Origin: Marivivens donghaensis
Lineage (GTDB): Bacteria; Pseudomonadota; Alphaproteobacteria; Rhodobacterales; Rhodobacteraceae
Direction: 5' to 3'
NCBI RefSeq assembly: GCF_030410045.1
Contig: NZ_JAUFRA010000004.1
Span: forward strand, 248,001 to 312,000
DNA: 64,000 bases
A program made the translations under genes and the position numbers. Of the stretch, positions 34,475 through 43,801 are shown one piece after another; the stretch's first letter is position 1, and each line of letters begins with the position of its first letter. The notes under the pieces were generated by a model. That model was not told the DNA's origin, did not search any database, and was given only the letters and a program-made list of their open reading frames with translations.

Positions 34475-35765
34475 CTTGTCCAGCTCTTATGTAGATCATC
34501 GGATTGATTGCTTCGCCGCCGACGCGAACCTCGTAGTGCAGGTGAGGTCCGGTTGAACGTCCGGAGTTCCCCATATCACCAATACGGTCCCCGCGCGAGA
34601 CTCTTTGACCTTCTTGGACGCGGATCGCGTTCAAGTGACCGTAACGTGTCTCGATACCGAACTCATGTTGGATTTTAACTAGGCGCCCGTAACCCGACGA
34701 CCAACCCGCATGAGTGATCACACCGTCAGCGGTTGCGTAGATCGGAGTGCCAACAGGACCAGCAAAATCAGTGCCATAGTGCATACGGCCCCAGCGCATC
34801 CCGTAGCCCGAGGTAAAGCGGAAGTTATCCCGCACCGGCATAGAGAACGGCGCACGCTCTGCGGCAATACGATAGAGGTTGATGCGGTCCATCGACGACA
34901 GCAGTTCGTTTGCACGCGCCGTGTCAGGGTCCGCTTCGCCGCCATTGGTCGAGAATTGCAGCGGGGTGAGCGGGCCACCTGTGCCTGAATACCCGCGACG
35001 TACTTGATCGAGCAGCGTATCGGTGTTCAGGCCAGCGGCACGGAACATATTGTCCAGTGGCTCAACAGACACCAGCATCGCTTCTTCAAGTTGGCGGAAA
35101 ATCTCGTCGTTGCGCTCTTCCATGAGGCGCAGGTCCAGTTCCAACTCAGCGGCACGGTCGATTGCGCTCTGTGCGTCCGCTTCAATCTGGTCACGCTCAG
35201 CCGCGGTGTCAGCCAATGCCGATGCCAGAAGGTCGAGCGCTTCGTTCGAGACGCCACCCGTTGCGCCAGCGACCGAAGTGCCGTTTTGAACAGCCGCTTC
35301 CAGTGCGGCGATACGCTGCGACAGGTCCTGACGCTGGTTCATGGTGCGGCGCAGGGTGGATTGGATCACCTCAATGCCTGTTTCCAATTCGCGGCGGCGG
35401 TCCTCAGAGCTCAACAGCTCTGTCTGCATCACCGAAATCTGCGCGAGGGCAGAGCTAAACCGTGCTTGTGCTGCTGCGGCCTCTTCGGCGCGGCGGTCGC
35501 GTTCGGTCACAAGTGCCTGCAGGCGGGTTTCGTATTCGATCTGATCGCGACGAGCCTGATCGCGGAAGTTCCCCGCGCCAATGCTGTCCATCATTACGAT
35601 TGCAGTAGCGATAATCGTCCAAGCGAGCACCATTGCGCCAGCGGTCCAAACGAAAAGCTGCATCTCTGAGCGAAGGCGGATGAACCGCGTTTCGGTGTCA
35701 GAGCGTAAAAACAGCCGCCGTTCTGGAAAACGCTTTTCAAGCGCTGCGTGCAATCTGGCCATCAT
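34464..35765 (-). CDS. M23 family peptidoglycan endopeptidase with coiled coil
   Basis: A 433-residue membrane-anchored peptidase. One membrane helix is near residues 35-58, then a long coiled coil ('YETRLQALVTERDRRAEEAA' and onward, about 75-230), then a C-terminal LytM domain. The zinc site is intact: HxxxD as HYGTD in 'MHYGTDFAGPVG', the catalytic His in 'RYGHL', and HxH as HLH in 'GPHLHYEVR'. It is therefore likely an active D,D-endopeptidase, unlike the NlpD protein. I use the ATG at 35765. Starts at 35762 or 35807 are possible. Confidence 0.88.
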   Translation of the reverse strand: MMARLHAALEKRFPERRLFLRSDTETRFIRLRSEMQLFVWTAGAMVLAWTIIATAIVMMDSIGAGNFRDQARRDQIEYETRLQALVTERDRRAEEAAAAQARFSSALAQISVMQTELLSSEDRRRELETGIEVIQSTLRRTMNQRQDLSQRIAALEAAVQNGTSVAGATGGVSNEALDLLASALADTAAERDQIEADAQSAIDRAAELELDLRLMEERNDEIFRQLEEAMLVSVEPLDNMFRAAGLNTDTLLDQVRRGYSGTGGPLTPLQFSTNGGEADPDTARANELLSSMDRINLYRIAAERAPFSMPVRDNFRFTSGYGMRWGRMHYGTDFAGPVGTPIYATADGVITHAGWSSGYGRLVKIQHEFGIETRYGHLNAIRVQEGQRVSRGDRIGDMGNSGRSTGPHLHYEVRVGGEAINPMIYIRAGQDVF

Positions 35766-35929
35766 TCGAGAGCGCAAGATCGTCGTCCTTGTTCTGTCCC
35801 AACCCATACAGACAGGGTCCCAACCTATCCATGCGGACGGTGTTAGCGGGCAGGGGATAGTGGCGCAACGCTTTTACGCAATTTTGCACAAATTGACGCG
35901 GTAACATGGGGTTGTGCGCGGTTTTTTGC

Positions 35930-36769
35930 CTAAATTCCCGATGCGCGAGCGGTGCGATCGGGTGTTTCGTCGGCAAGTGGCCAATAGAAGTCGGGCGGCA
36001 GTCCAGCCTCGGCCCGTTTTTCTTCGTTGAACGGGGGCTTCAGGGCGCCGTGAAAATATCGCTGAACCAAGGCGTGGAACGCAACCTTTGGGTCGAGGTC
36101 GTGACGACCGCAAAGGAAGTGAAACCACTTTGATCCATAGGCCACGTGATGGACTTCTTCGGCGTAGATAATGTTTAACGCCTCAACGGTCGCGTGGTCT
36201 TTGGCCTGTTTGAACAGTCCTATCATGCCGGGGGTCACATCCAAACCACGCGCCTCAAGCACCATTGGAACGACCGCCAACCGCCCCATCAGGTCGTCAG
36301 CCGTTTCTTCGGCGGATTGCCACATGCCAGCGTGCGCAGGACAGGCACCGTAGTAGCTACCTTCTGCGTGAAGGCGGTCGCAGATCAGATTGAAATGTTT
36401 GGATTCTTCGTCCGCGGACTTTACCCAGTCGTCATAGAAACCAATCGGCATTTTGGTATCGGTGAACCGCGCGATGATGTCCCAATGCAGGTCAACGGCG
36501 TTCAGTTCGATGTGGGCCACCGCATGAAGCATCGCGATACGACCTTCGGGCGAACCAGGTTTACGGCGCGGCACGTCGCGTGGATCCAGCAGGTCAGGCT
36601 TTTCGGGGCGAGCGGGCCGCAGGGGCGGAGAGGCCGTGCCAATCTCGGGCGTTAGACCCTTTGCGCGGGCCTCAAACCACTCCGCAGCATAGCGGCGCGA
36701 CAGTGCCGTTTTTTCATTACCATCTGCTGTGGTCAGAACGTCGCAAGCCATCTGCGCAAGTGGTTTCAT
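35930..36769 (-). CDS. DUF455 family ferritin-like protein
   Basis: A 279-residue protein of the DUF455 family with a ferritin-like four-helix core. Potential di-metal ligands appear in 'HAVAHIELNAVDLHWD' (about residues 85-100), 'DEESKHFNLICDRL' and 'AEEVHHVAYGSKWFHF'. Some relatives are called MiaE-like because tRNA hydroxylases share the fold, but substrate and activity are unknown. Confidence 0.83.
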   Translation of the reverse strand: MKPLAQMACDVLTTADGNEKTALSRRYAAEWFEARAKGLTPEIGTASPPLRPARPEKPDLLDPRDVPRRKPGSPEGRIAMLHAVAHIELNAVDLHWDIIARFTDTKMPIGFYDDWVKSADEESKHFNLICDRLHAEGSYYGACPAHAGMWQSAEETADDLMGRLAVVPMVLEARGLDVTPGMIGLFKQAKDHATVEALNIIYAEEVHHVAYGSKWFHFLCGRHDLDPKVAFHALVQRYFHGALKPPFNEEKRAEAGLPPDFYWPLADETPDRTARASGI

Positions 36770-36793
36770 CGGTCACCTTGTCTCTCAATTATG

Positions 36794-36837
36794 GGGCAGA
36801 GGTGCCTTCCTCTGCCCAAGAGGTCAAGGGCAGAGGT
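36794..36837. repeat. GGGCAGAGG hairpin plus a third copy downstream of bcp
   Basis: GGGCAGAGG (36794-36802) and its complement (36809-36817) form a 9-base stem with a 6-base loop, and a further direct copy sits at 36829-36837. It lies just past the peroxiredoxin stop on the minus strand. The T-run is poor, so it may be a weak terminator. Confidence 0.45.
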
Positions 36838-36844
36838 CGCTCTG

Positions 36845-37318
36845 TCAGAGCGCCTTAACAGCCTCGAGGACTTCTTCGACGTGGCCCGCAACTTTAACCT
36901 TGTTCCAGACGCGCGCAATTTTGCCATCCGCACCGATTAGGAACGTTGCGCGTTCGATGCCCATGTAGGTCTTGCCATACATGTTCTTTTCAACCCAGAC
37001 GCCGTAGCGTTCGCACACATCGCCTTCTGCATCGGACAGGAGCGCGATTTTCAGCCCGTGTTTGGCGCTGAACTTTTCATGTTTTGCGACAGTGTCTTTG
37101 GAGACGCCAAGGATAACTGCGCCAGCAGCGTCAAAGGCATCGACCATCTCGGTAAAGCCGATGGCTTCTTTTGTGCAACCGGGCGTGTCATCCTTGGGAT
37201 AGAAATAGAGGACAACGGGTTTTCCGTGAAAGTCTGACAGGCTGACGCTATTGCCGCCATCGCGGGGCAAGGTTACGTCAGGGGCAATATCACCGATGTC
37301 GGGGCGCGATTGGCTCAT
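36845..37318 (-). CDS. bcp: Thioredoxin-dependent thiol peroxidase (BCP/PrxQ type peroxiredoxin)
   Basis: A 157-residue atypical peroxiredoxin reducing H2O2 and organic hydroperoxides. The peroxidatic Cys is in 'PKDDTPGCTKEAIGF' (about residue 48). The usual resolving Cys five residues later is absent (Ala-Ile there), so a more distant Cys ('GDVCERYGV') or an external thiol must resolve it. GGAGG precedes the ATG at 37318. The frame runs open to 37990, but that part is antisense to the AsmA-like gene and is rejected. Confidence 0.92.
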   Translation of the reverse strand: MSQSRPDIGDIAPDVTLPRDGGNSVSLSDFHGKPVVLYFYPKDDTPGCTKEAIGFTEMVDAFDAAGAVILGVSKDTVAKHEKFSAKHGLKIALLSDAEGDVCERYGVWVEKNMYGKTYMGIERATFLIGADGKIARVWNKVKVAGHVEEVLEAVKAL

Positions 37319-37412
37319 TTTATCCTCCGATTGGTTTTGAAAAGCGCTGCAGCGCGTGGCAATCTGTGTTCTAGAGCAGAACACCACAAATAAAAGGGGC
37401 CATCGGCCAAGG

Positions 37413-40400
37413 ATGTCTGAGGCAGGGGAAAACACGTCCACCAAACCAAAGGTGAAGCCGGTTTGGCGCTCTGTCGTGCGCGGGCTTGCGATCCTTTTGG
37501 CGGTGCCAGTGGTCTTTGCCATCGTGGCTGGCGTCCTGCTGATCGACCGTGATGTTCGTGCGCCTCTCTGGTTGCAGGCGCGGCTAGAGGCCAGCGCGAC
37601 GCAGATGCTCAACGGTGGGTCGCTGGAGTTCGGCGAAATTCGTTTGAACATTGGGCGCGACCTCCACTTGCGTGCGCGGCTGTCCAATGCGGTATTGCGT
37701 GATGCGGACGATGTGACGCTCGCACGTTTGCCTGCCGTTGATGCGCTGATTTCCCCGCGAGGTTTGCTGTTTCGCCGTGAAGTCCTCGTCCAAGAAGTGA
37801 TTGTTTCAGGCGCACAGGTCGGGTTCCTGCGGGCTGCAGATGGTTCCGTCGCCCTGTCGTTCGAGACAAATGGCGCGGCCGTCGGACAGGCGGACAACTT
37901 TGTCGAATTGCTGGATGATATTGACGCTGTTCTTGCGGGGCCTGCTCTCGAAGCGCTGGAACTGGTGCGGGCAGAGGGATTGATCGTCAACTATTCAGAT
38001 GCCCGCGCAAACCAAAGCTGGACGGTCGATGGCGGCGTTGTGACCTTGGATCTAACCAGTGGCGTGACCTCGTTGCGGGGTGCGTTCTCGCTTTTGTCGG
38101 GGCGTCCTTTTGTAACGGATGTTTCGCTATTCTTTGACAGTCCGAACAATCGCCGTGCGGCCAGCATGGGGTTTACGGTCCGGAATGGTATCGCCCGCGA
38201 CCTTGCCGTGCAGACGCCAGCCTTGGGATGGTTGTCGGTGCTTGATGCACCTGTGAGCGCCTCTCTTCGGGCCAGCATTGATGATGAAGGTGGGTTGGGG
38301 CCAGTCTATGCCTCGCTCGAACTCACCGACGGTTTGATCCAGCCAACACCCGAAGCCCGTCCGATCCCGTTGCGCTATGCGCGGGCGTATTTGTCGTATT
38401 TGCCGCTACAGGGTCGGGTGTCGTTTGATCGTGCGGAACTGGATACAGAGTGGGGCACCATGTCCGCCTCTGGCCAAGCGTTCTTGCGCAATTGGAACGA
38501 AGGGGGATGGCCAGAGTCGTTCGAAGGCCAGTTCAGCCTGCGCGATATCGCCCTGAACCCAGATGGCATGTTTGACGAGCCGCAAACGATTGACGCGGCC
38601 TCTGCGGTGATGCGGATGACGCTTTCGCCATTTGCCATCGATATCGGGTCTGTCGACCTGCGCCTGTCGGATCAAGACATTCATGCCCGTGGCCGTATCA
38701 CAGCGGACTCCAAAGGCTGGGGCGTGGCGGTTGATGCCTCGGCGGCGGCGCTTAATATCCCTGATTTCATGCCACTTTGGCCTGAGCAAGTTAAACCAGA
38801 CACCCGTCGTTGGTTTGCGGAAAACCTCACGGACGGCTGGATACGTGATGCGACTGTCGGTTTGCGGGTAGAGGCCGACCAGCCGCCTGTCGTCGCAACG
38901 ACGGCGAGCTTTGATAGCGCCCGTTTCAGGCCGACACCGAAACTCCCCTATATTGACGATGCTGCGGGCTTTGTCTCGATCGCGGATAATCGTTTGGCGA
39001 TCATGCTCGATCAAGGGACCACGACACCGCCGCAAGGAGGATCGATAGATCTGTCGGGCACAGTGATGCAAATCGATGACGTGCGGATCAAAGGTAACGA
39101 CGGCCACTTCACGATCCGTACTGATAGCACGCTGACCGCTGCGCTGTCATTCTTGGACCAGCCGCCGTTTGAATTTTTGACCAAAGCGGGTCAGCCCGTG
39201 ACTTTGGCCGATGCGCGCGCGGTTGGTGTGACAGAGCTTGTCGTGCCGCTGATCAATCCAATGCCACCGAACAGCCTACGGTTTCAGTCCGACTACACAT
39301 TGCGGAACCTGCGCTCGGATACGCTGGTCCCGGGGCAGCGGCTCATGGCGGCTCAGGCCAATGTCGATGTGAACAACGCGGGCATCACAGTGTCGGGCAA
39401 CGCGCAGGTCGGACAGGTGCCTCTGACCGTGGAATGGAGCCAAGCGTTAGGACGTGATGCGCCAAAGGCCAGCACTGTGATCGGTCAGGTCGAAGTTTCG
39501 CCGACATTCTTGTCTCAGTTCAACATCAACCTCCCCGCAAATACGGTGCGCGGTTCTACAATGGCCGATCTTCGGATCGACTTGGAACGGGATACTCCGC
39601 CTGCGTTTTCGCTATCCTCGCAGATGGTCGGGGCGGAAGTATCATTGCCCTCTGTCGGTTGGGTGAAGCCTGCAGGTCAATCGGGCGAGTTTTCAATATC
39701 GGGCCGACTGTCCAATCCGCCGCAGATCGACGCGCTGCGTATTCGTGGGAATGGCTTTAGTGCGGATGGAGCACTGACGCTGAATGCAGATGGCACGATG
39801 GAACGGGCCGATTTTGGCGAGGTCACAATCGGGAACTGGTTTGACGGGGCGGTGGAGCTTATCGGACGCGGTGCAGGTCGTGCGCCAGATACCCAAGTCA
39901 CCAATGGTCGTTTTGATTTACGAGGTGCGAAGACCTCTGGCGGGGCAAACGCGGGGGCGCTCATGGCTCAATTGGATCGTTTGACGATCAGCGATGGCAT
40001 TTACCTGAGCAACTTCCGCGGCGAATTCTCGGACGAGGGTGGGTTCCATGGGAATTTTACGGGCACCCTGAATGACATCGCGCCTGTGCGGGGACGGTTA
40101 GAGACGACGGCGAATGGCCCTGCTGTGCGGATTTTGGCGGACAATGGCGGCGTCGTTGCGCAGGCTATGGGGTTGCTCGACAATGCCAACGGCGACGCGC
40201 TCGAGATGATCCTGACCCCAACGGGCGCAGAGGGCACCTATGACGGTGTTCTAACGATTAAGAACCTTCAGGTGCGTCAGGCGCCGACGCTCGCTGCCTT
40301 GCTTGATGCGATCAGCGTTGTTGGTCTGTTGCAGCAGATGAACGGGCAGGGGCTCACCTTTGCCGATGTGGATGCGACGTTCAGACTGACGCCTGATCAG

Positions 40401-40691
40401 ATCATCGTCACGGAATCGAGCGCGGTTGGCCCAGGTTTGGGAATTTCGCTCGATGGCACTTATTACATTGCTCGTACCGAGATGGATTTTCAGGGTGTGA
40501 TTTCCCCTGTTTACCTTCTCAACGGCATAGGTTCGGTGCTGACCCGACCGGGTGAGGGTCTCTTTGGCTTCAATTATACGCTGCGGGGGACTAAAGGGGC
40601 GCAACGGATTTCGGTGAATCCACTGTCAGCCCTAACACCGGGGATGTTCCGCAATATATTCCGTCGACCACCGCCCCAAGTGAGCCAATAG
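37413..40691 (+). CDS. Large AsmA-like/DUF3971 envelope protein (YhdP-type)
   Basis: A 1092-residue protein. It has an N-terminal membrane helix (residues about 20-43, 'GLAILLAVPVVFAIVAGVLL') and then a very long, beta-rich periplasmic region of repeating strands, as in the AsmA/TamB/YhdP group. The C-terminal AsmA_2-like segment is about residues 850-1075, ending 'GIGSVLTRPGEGLFGFNYTL'. These proteins form hydrophobic grooves thought to carry phospholipids toward the outer membrane. The ATG at 37413 is adopted. It is followed at 12 bases by queA and is divergent from bcp. Confidence 0.85.
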   Translation: MSEAGENTSTKPKVKPVWRSVVRGLAILLAVPVVFAIVAGVLLIDRDVRAPLWLQARLEASATQMLNGGSLEFGEIRLNIGRDLHLRARLSNAVLRDADDVTLARLPAVDALISPRGLLFRREVLVQEVIVSGAQVGFLRAADGSVALSFETNGAAVGQADNFVELLDDIDAVLAGPALEALELVRAEGLIVNYSDARANQSWTVDGGVVTLDLTSGVTSLRGAFSLLSGRPFVTDVSLFFDSPNNRRAASMGFTVRNGIARDLAVQTPALGWLSVLDAPVSASLRASIDDEGGLGPVYASLELTDGLIQPTPEARPIPLRYARAYLSYLPLQGRVSFDRAELDTEWGTMSASGQAFLRNWNEGGWPESFEGQFSLRDIALNPDGMFDEPQTIDAASAVMRMTLSPFAIDIGSVDLRLSDQDIHARGRITADSKGWGVAVDASAAALNIPDFMPLWPEQVKPDTRRWFAENLTDGWIRDATVGLRVEADQPPVVATTASFDSARFRPTPKLPYIDDAAGFVSIADNRLAIMLDQGTTTPPQGGSIDLSGTVMQIDDVRIKGNDGHFTIRTDSTLTAALSFLDQPPFEFLTKAGQPVTLADARAVGVTELVVPLINPMPPNSLRFQSDYTLRNLRSDTLVPGQRLMAAQANVDVNNAGITVSGNAQVGQVPLTVEWSQALGRDAPKASTVIGQVEVSPTFLSQFNINLPANTVRGSTMADLRIDLERDTPPAFSLSSQMVGAEVSLPSVGWVKPAGQSGEFSISGRLSNPPQIDALRIRGNGFSADGALTLNADGTMERADFGEVTIGNWFDGAVELIGRGAGRAPDTQVTNGRFDLRGAKTSGGANAGALMAQLDRLTISDGIYLSNFRGEFSDEGGFHGNFTGTLNDIAPVRGRLETTANGPAVRILADNGGVVAQAMGLLDNANGDALEMILTPTGAEGTYDGVLTIKNLQVRQAPTLAALLDAISVVGLLQQMNGQGLTFADVDATFRLTPDQIIVTESSAVGPGLGISLDGTYYIARTEMDFQGVISPVYLLNGIGSVLTRPGEGLFGFNYTLRGTKGAQRISVNPLSALTPGMFRNIFRRPPPQVSQ

Positions 40692-40703
40692 GACCTACGC
40701 ACT

Positions 40704-41756
40704 GTGAAGCTAAGCGATTTTGATTTTGACCTGCCCGAAAGCCTGATTGCCACGCGCCCTGCAAAGCCTCGGTCGTCTGCACGGCTGTTGGTGGCTAAGG
40801 GACGCGAGATCAGCGATCTACGTGTGACCGACCTCGTCGACCTTTTAAAGGCAGGCGACCGTTTGGTGCTAAACGATACCCGCGTGATCCCTGCGCGGCT
40901 CTCTGGCCTGCGGCACCGCGACAGTGCCCAAGGCCCAGTGTCTGCACAGGTCGAAGTGACCCTGCTCGAGCCAAAGGCTGACGGAACATGGGGCGCGTTA
41001 ATCAAACCGCTGAAAAAGGTTAAAGATGGCGAAGAGATTGTGTTCTCTGACCGCCTGACGGCCACAGTTGTCGATCGCGAGGATGGACAAGCGCGTGTTC
41101 GGTTCAATCTCACGGGCGATGATTTCGACGATGCCTTGGCCAATGCAGGCGCGATGCCATTGCCGCCCTATATCGCCGCACTTCGGGCACCTGACGATCA
41201 GGACAAAGAAGACTACCAAACCGTCTGGGCGCGGAATACTGGCGCGGTCGCTGCCCCAACGGCGTCGTTGCATTTTGACGACGGGCTTTTGGAGCAGCTG
41301 AGGGCCAAAGGGGTCGAGTTTACCTATGTGACCCTACACGTCGGGGCAGGGACCTTCCTCCCCGTCAAAGTCGATGACATTCGCGACCATAAGATGCATG
41401 CAGAGCGCGGGATCGTGACGGCGCAAGCAGCCGAAGAGATCAACGCGACCAAAGCTGCGGGCGGACGGGTTATTCCCGTGGGCACCACCGCGCTTCGACT
41501 GATTGAGAGCGCCGCGACGGACGATGGTATTGCAGCGTGGGATGGGGCGACGGATATCTTTATCACGCCCGGTTTCAAATTCCGCATCGCTGACGCGCTG
41601 ATGACAAATTTCCATTTGCCGAAATCGACGCTGATGATGCTGGTCTCTGCGCTGATCGGTGTTGATGAAATCCGTGCCATTTATGATCACGCGATTTCGA
41701 ACGGGTATCGGTTCTTTAGCTATGGCGATGCTTCGCTTTTGATCCCCGACGCATAA
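40704..41756 (+). CDS. queA: S-adenosylmethionine:tRNA ribosyltransferase-isomerase
   Basis: A 350-residue QueA making epoxyqueuosine in tRNAs with GUN anticodons. Family signatures are 'DFDLPESLIATRPAKPR' at the N-terminus, 'RLVLNDTRVIPARLSG', 'APTASLHF' and 'TNFHLPKSTLMMLVSALIG'. It starts at GTG 40704, with GGAC upstream. One of its substrates, tRNA-Asp(GUC), is encoded twice at 24788-24972. The gene is probably co-transcribed with the AsmA-like gene. Confidence 0.96.
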   Translation: MKLSDFDFDLPESLIATRPAKPRSSARLLVAKGREISDLRVTDLVDLLKAGDRLVLNDTRVIPARLSGLRHRDSAQGPVSAQVEVTLLEPKADGTWGALIKPLKKVKDGEEIVFSDRLTATVVDREDGQARVRFNLTGDDFDDALANAGAMPLPPYIAALRAPDDQDKEDYQTVWARNTGAVAAPTASLHFDDGLLEQLRAKGVEFTYVTLHVGAGTFLPVKVDDIRDHKMHAERGIVTAQAAEEINATKAAGGRVIPVGTTALRLIESAATDDGIAAWDGATDIFITPGFKFRIADALMTNFHLPKSTLMMLVSALIGVDEIRAIYDHAISNGYRFFSYGDASLLIPDA

Positions 41757-41776
41757 AGTCACCCATCGTAACAGTT

Positions 41777-41794
41777 CTTTCATCGGTCTTTCAT
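41777..41794 (+). promoter_or_regulatory. Pho-box-like direct repeat upstream of the MFS gene
   Basis: CTTTCAT, four bases, CTTTCAT: two 7-base repeats at the 11-base period of a PhoB site (consensus CTGTCAT-N4-CTGTCAT). Each half differs from the consensus only at the third base. It lies 59 bases ahead of the MFS start. Confidence 0.5.
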
Positions 41795-41853
41795 AGACGC
41801 GACATGTACAATCGGTATGCTGTCCTGAAATTCGACGTGAATGAGGGAAAGCG

Positions 41854-43113
41854 ATGATTCAGGTACTTAGCAGATCATGGGCGCTCCTTCTTGGTGTGTT
41901 CATGCTGATGATCGGCAACGGCCTTCAGGGGACGTTGCTGGGTCTGCGTGGTGAAATGGAAGGGTTCTCGACGTTCGAGATGTCCGTCGTGATGTCGGCC
42001 TACTTCCTCGGGTTCCTCTTTGCGTCGCGTGCTGTGCCAGAACTGATCCGTCGCGTCGGTCATATTCGTGTGTTCGCCGCGCTGGGCTCTACGATCTCTG
42101 CTATTTTGATCCTCTATCCCGCTCTGACAGAGCCGTGGGCGTGGGTGCTCGGCCGCCTGCTGATCGGCTTCTGTTTCTGTGGCGTTTACGTGACGGCAGA
42201 AAGCTGGCTGAACGACGGAACCGATAACGAAAATCGTGGCAAGGCGCTGTCGCTATACATGATCGTGCAGATGGGCGGCATCGTTTTGGCGCAGTATATC
42301 GTTCTTTTGGGCGACATTGGCGGCTTTGTCCTGTTCATCATTCCGTCGGTGCTCGTGTCTATGTCCTTTGCGCCGATCCTTTTGTCGGTGCGCCCGACAC
42401 CCGCTTTTGAAACCACGAAACCCCTGTCCATTCGTCGCCTGATCGAAGTGTCACCCTTGGCCTGTATGGGGATGTTCCTCTTGGGCGGCGTGTTCGCAGC
42501 GCAGTTCGGTATGGCGGCGGTGTTCGGGACGCGTGCTGGGCTGACCGTGCCGCAAATCTCTTTGATGATTTCGTCGGTCTACGTTGCGGCTCTGTTCCTG
42601 CAATATCCCATCGGCTGGATTTCCGACCGTATGGATCGCCGCGTTTTGATCGCCGTTCTATCCCTGATTGGCGGGATCGGAGCCTTCCTATCGGTCGTAA
42701 ACGGTAGCTTTGTGATGCTTTTGATCAGTTCGACATTGGTCGGTGGCACAGCGAACCCGCTCTATGCGCTCTTGTTGGCTTATGCGAACGACTTCCTTGA
42801 TCGGTCTGACATGGCGGGAGCCTCAGGTGGATTCTTGTTCATCAACGGCCTTGGCGCGATTTCTGGCCCGCTGATCGTCGGTTGGGCGATGGATACCGTT
42901 GGGGCGCAAGGTTACTGGAGCTACATGGGCCTTCTGATGATGGGCCTTGCCATCTATGCCTTCTGGCGGATGACACGGCGGTCGTCGACGATTTCGGTCG
43001 AAGACACCAACCAATATGCACCGATCATGCCATCGGCCACGCCTGTGGCGCTTGAAGTGGCCCAAGAGGTCTATCACGACGCCGACCAAAACGCAGAGGA
43101 GGCGCAGTCATGA
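41854..43113 (+). CDS. MFS transporter (YcaD-like)
   Basis: A 419-residue transporter with twelve predicted membrane helices. The N-terminal half has the MFS loop 2-3 pattern around 'VPELIRRVGHIRVF', and the middle one has 'GWISDRMDRRVLIAV' (about residues 250-264). It resembles the YcaD group, substrate unknown. GAGGGAAAG precedes the ATG. It overlaps the DUF924 gene by 4 bases. The Pho-box-like repeat upstream hints at phosphate control. Confidence 0.88.
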   Translation: MIQVLSRSWALLLGVFMLMIGNGLQGTLLGLRGEMEGFSTFEMSVVMSAYFLGFLFASRAVPELIRRVGHIRVFAALGSTISAILILYPALTEPWAWVLGRLLIGFCFCGVYVTAESWLNDGTDNENRGKALSLYMIVQMGGIVLAQYIVLLGDIGGFVLFIIPSVLVSMSFAPILLSVRPTPAFETTKPLSIRRLIEVSPLACMGMFLLGGVFAAQFGMAAVFGTRAGLTVPQISLMISSVYVAALFLQYPIGWISDRMDRRVLIAVLSLIGGIGAFLSVVNGSFVMLLISSTLVGGTANPLYALLLAYANDFLDRSDMAGASGGFLFINGLGAISGPLIVGWAMDTVGAQGYWSYMGLLMMGLAIYAFWRMTRRSSTISVEDTNQYAPIMPSATPVALEVAQEVYHDADQNAEEAQS

Positions 43114-43676
43114 GCCAAATAGCCTCGCTGATCGAATTTTGGCGAAACGAGATTGGTCCCAAAGGCTGGTATGCAGGATCCTCTGACATCGATGATGCGA
43201 TCACGGCTCGGTATCGGTCTCTCTGGGATGAGGCAGCCGACGGTGGGTTGGGCCATTGGCTCACCGATGCCGAAGGGGCCTATGCCTATCTCCTCCTAAC
43301 TGACCAGTTCCCACGGAATATGTTCCGCAACGATGCGCGTTCGTTTTTGCTCGACCCCAATGCACGGGCGGCGGCCAAACTGGCGATGGATCAGGGCTGG
43401 GACATGCAGATCGACGAACCCGAACGGCAGTTCTTTTATCTACCGCTGATGCATTCGGAGAACCTCGTTGATCAGGACCGCTGCATGGCCTGTTTCAAAG
43501 ACCGGATGCCAAAGATGGGGGCGGACAACCTGCGGCACGCTGCGGCGCACCGCTGGATCATCAAACGATATGGTCGTTTCCCCTATAGGAACGAGGCGTT
43601 GGGGCGCGAAACAACCAGCGAAGAAGCCGAATTTATGCGCCGTGGTGGCTATGCTACTGTATTAGATGCGGCATAG
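43110..43676 (+). CDS. DUF924 family protein
   Basis: A 188-residue all-helical protein of the DUF924 family (tetratricopeptide-like fold) with the typical 'LLLTDQFPRNMFRNDAR' (about residues 60-76) and 'FYLPLMHSENLVDQDRC'. No enzymatic role is known. It is translationally coupled to the MFS gene by the ATGA overlap at 43110-43113. Confidence 0.88.
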   Translation: MSQIASLIEFWRNEIGPKGWYAGSSDIDDAITARYRSLWDEAADGGLGHWLTDAEGAYAYLLLTDQFPRNMFRNDARSFLLDPNARAAAKLAMDQGWDMQIDEPERQFFYLPLMHSENLVDQDRCMACFKDRMPKMGADNLRHAAAHRWIIKRYGRFPYRNEALGRETTSEEAEFMRRGGYATVLDAA

Positions 43677-43756
43677 TATTCTGAAAATAAATGGAAATTT
43701 CTGCTTTGCGCAGAGGCGATATCAGCCATGTCACAGGGTGGCTAGATCGGCAGGAA

Positions 43757-43782
43757 AAATTAGTTTAATGTCAAACTAATTT
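43757..43782. promoter_or_regulatory. Perfect AT-rich inverted repeat ahead of lpd
   Basis: AAATTAGTTT and AAACTAATTT, 10-base perfect arms separated by 6 bases, end 19 bases before the lpd start and just ahead of its ribosome-binding site. It looks like an operator for a dimeric regulator. I cannot name the regulator. Confidence 0.5.
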
Positions 43783-43801
43783 GAAAGCGGAGGAGAAACG
43801 A

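Noticed and set aside
37319..37990. N-terminal extension of the peroxiredoxin frame
   Set aside because: Antisense to the AsmA-like gene, with a strong ribosome-binding site at the internal ATG 37318.
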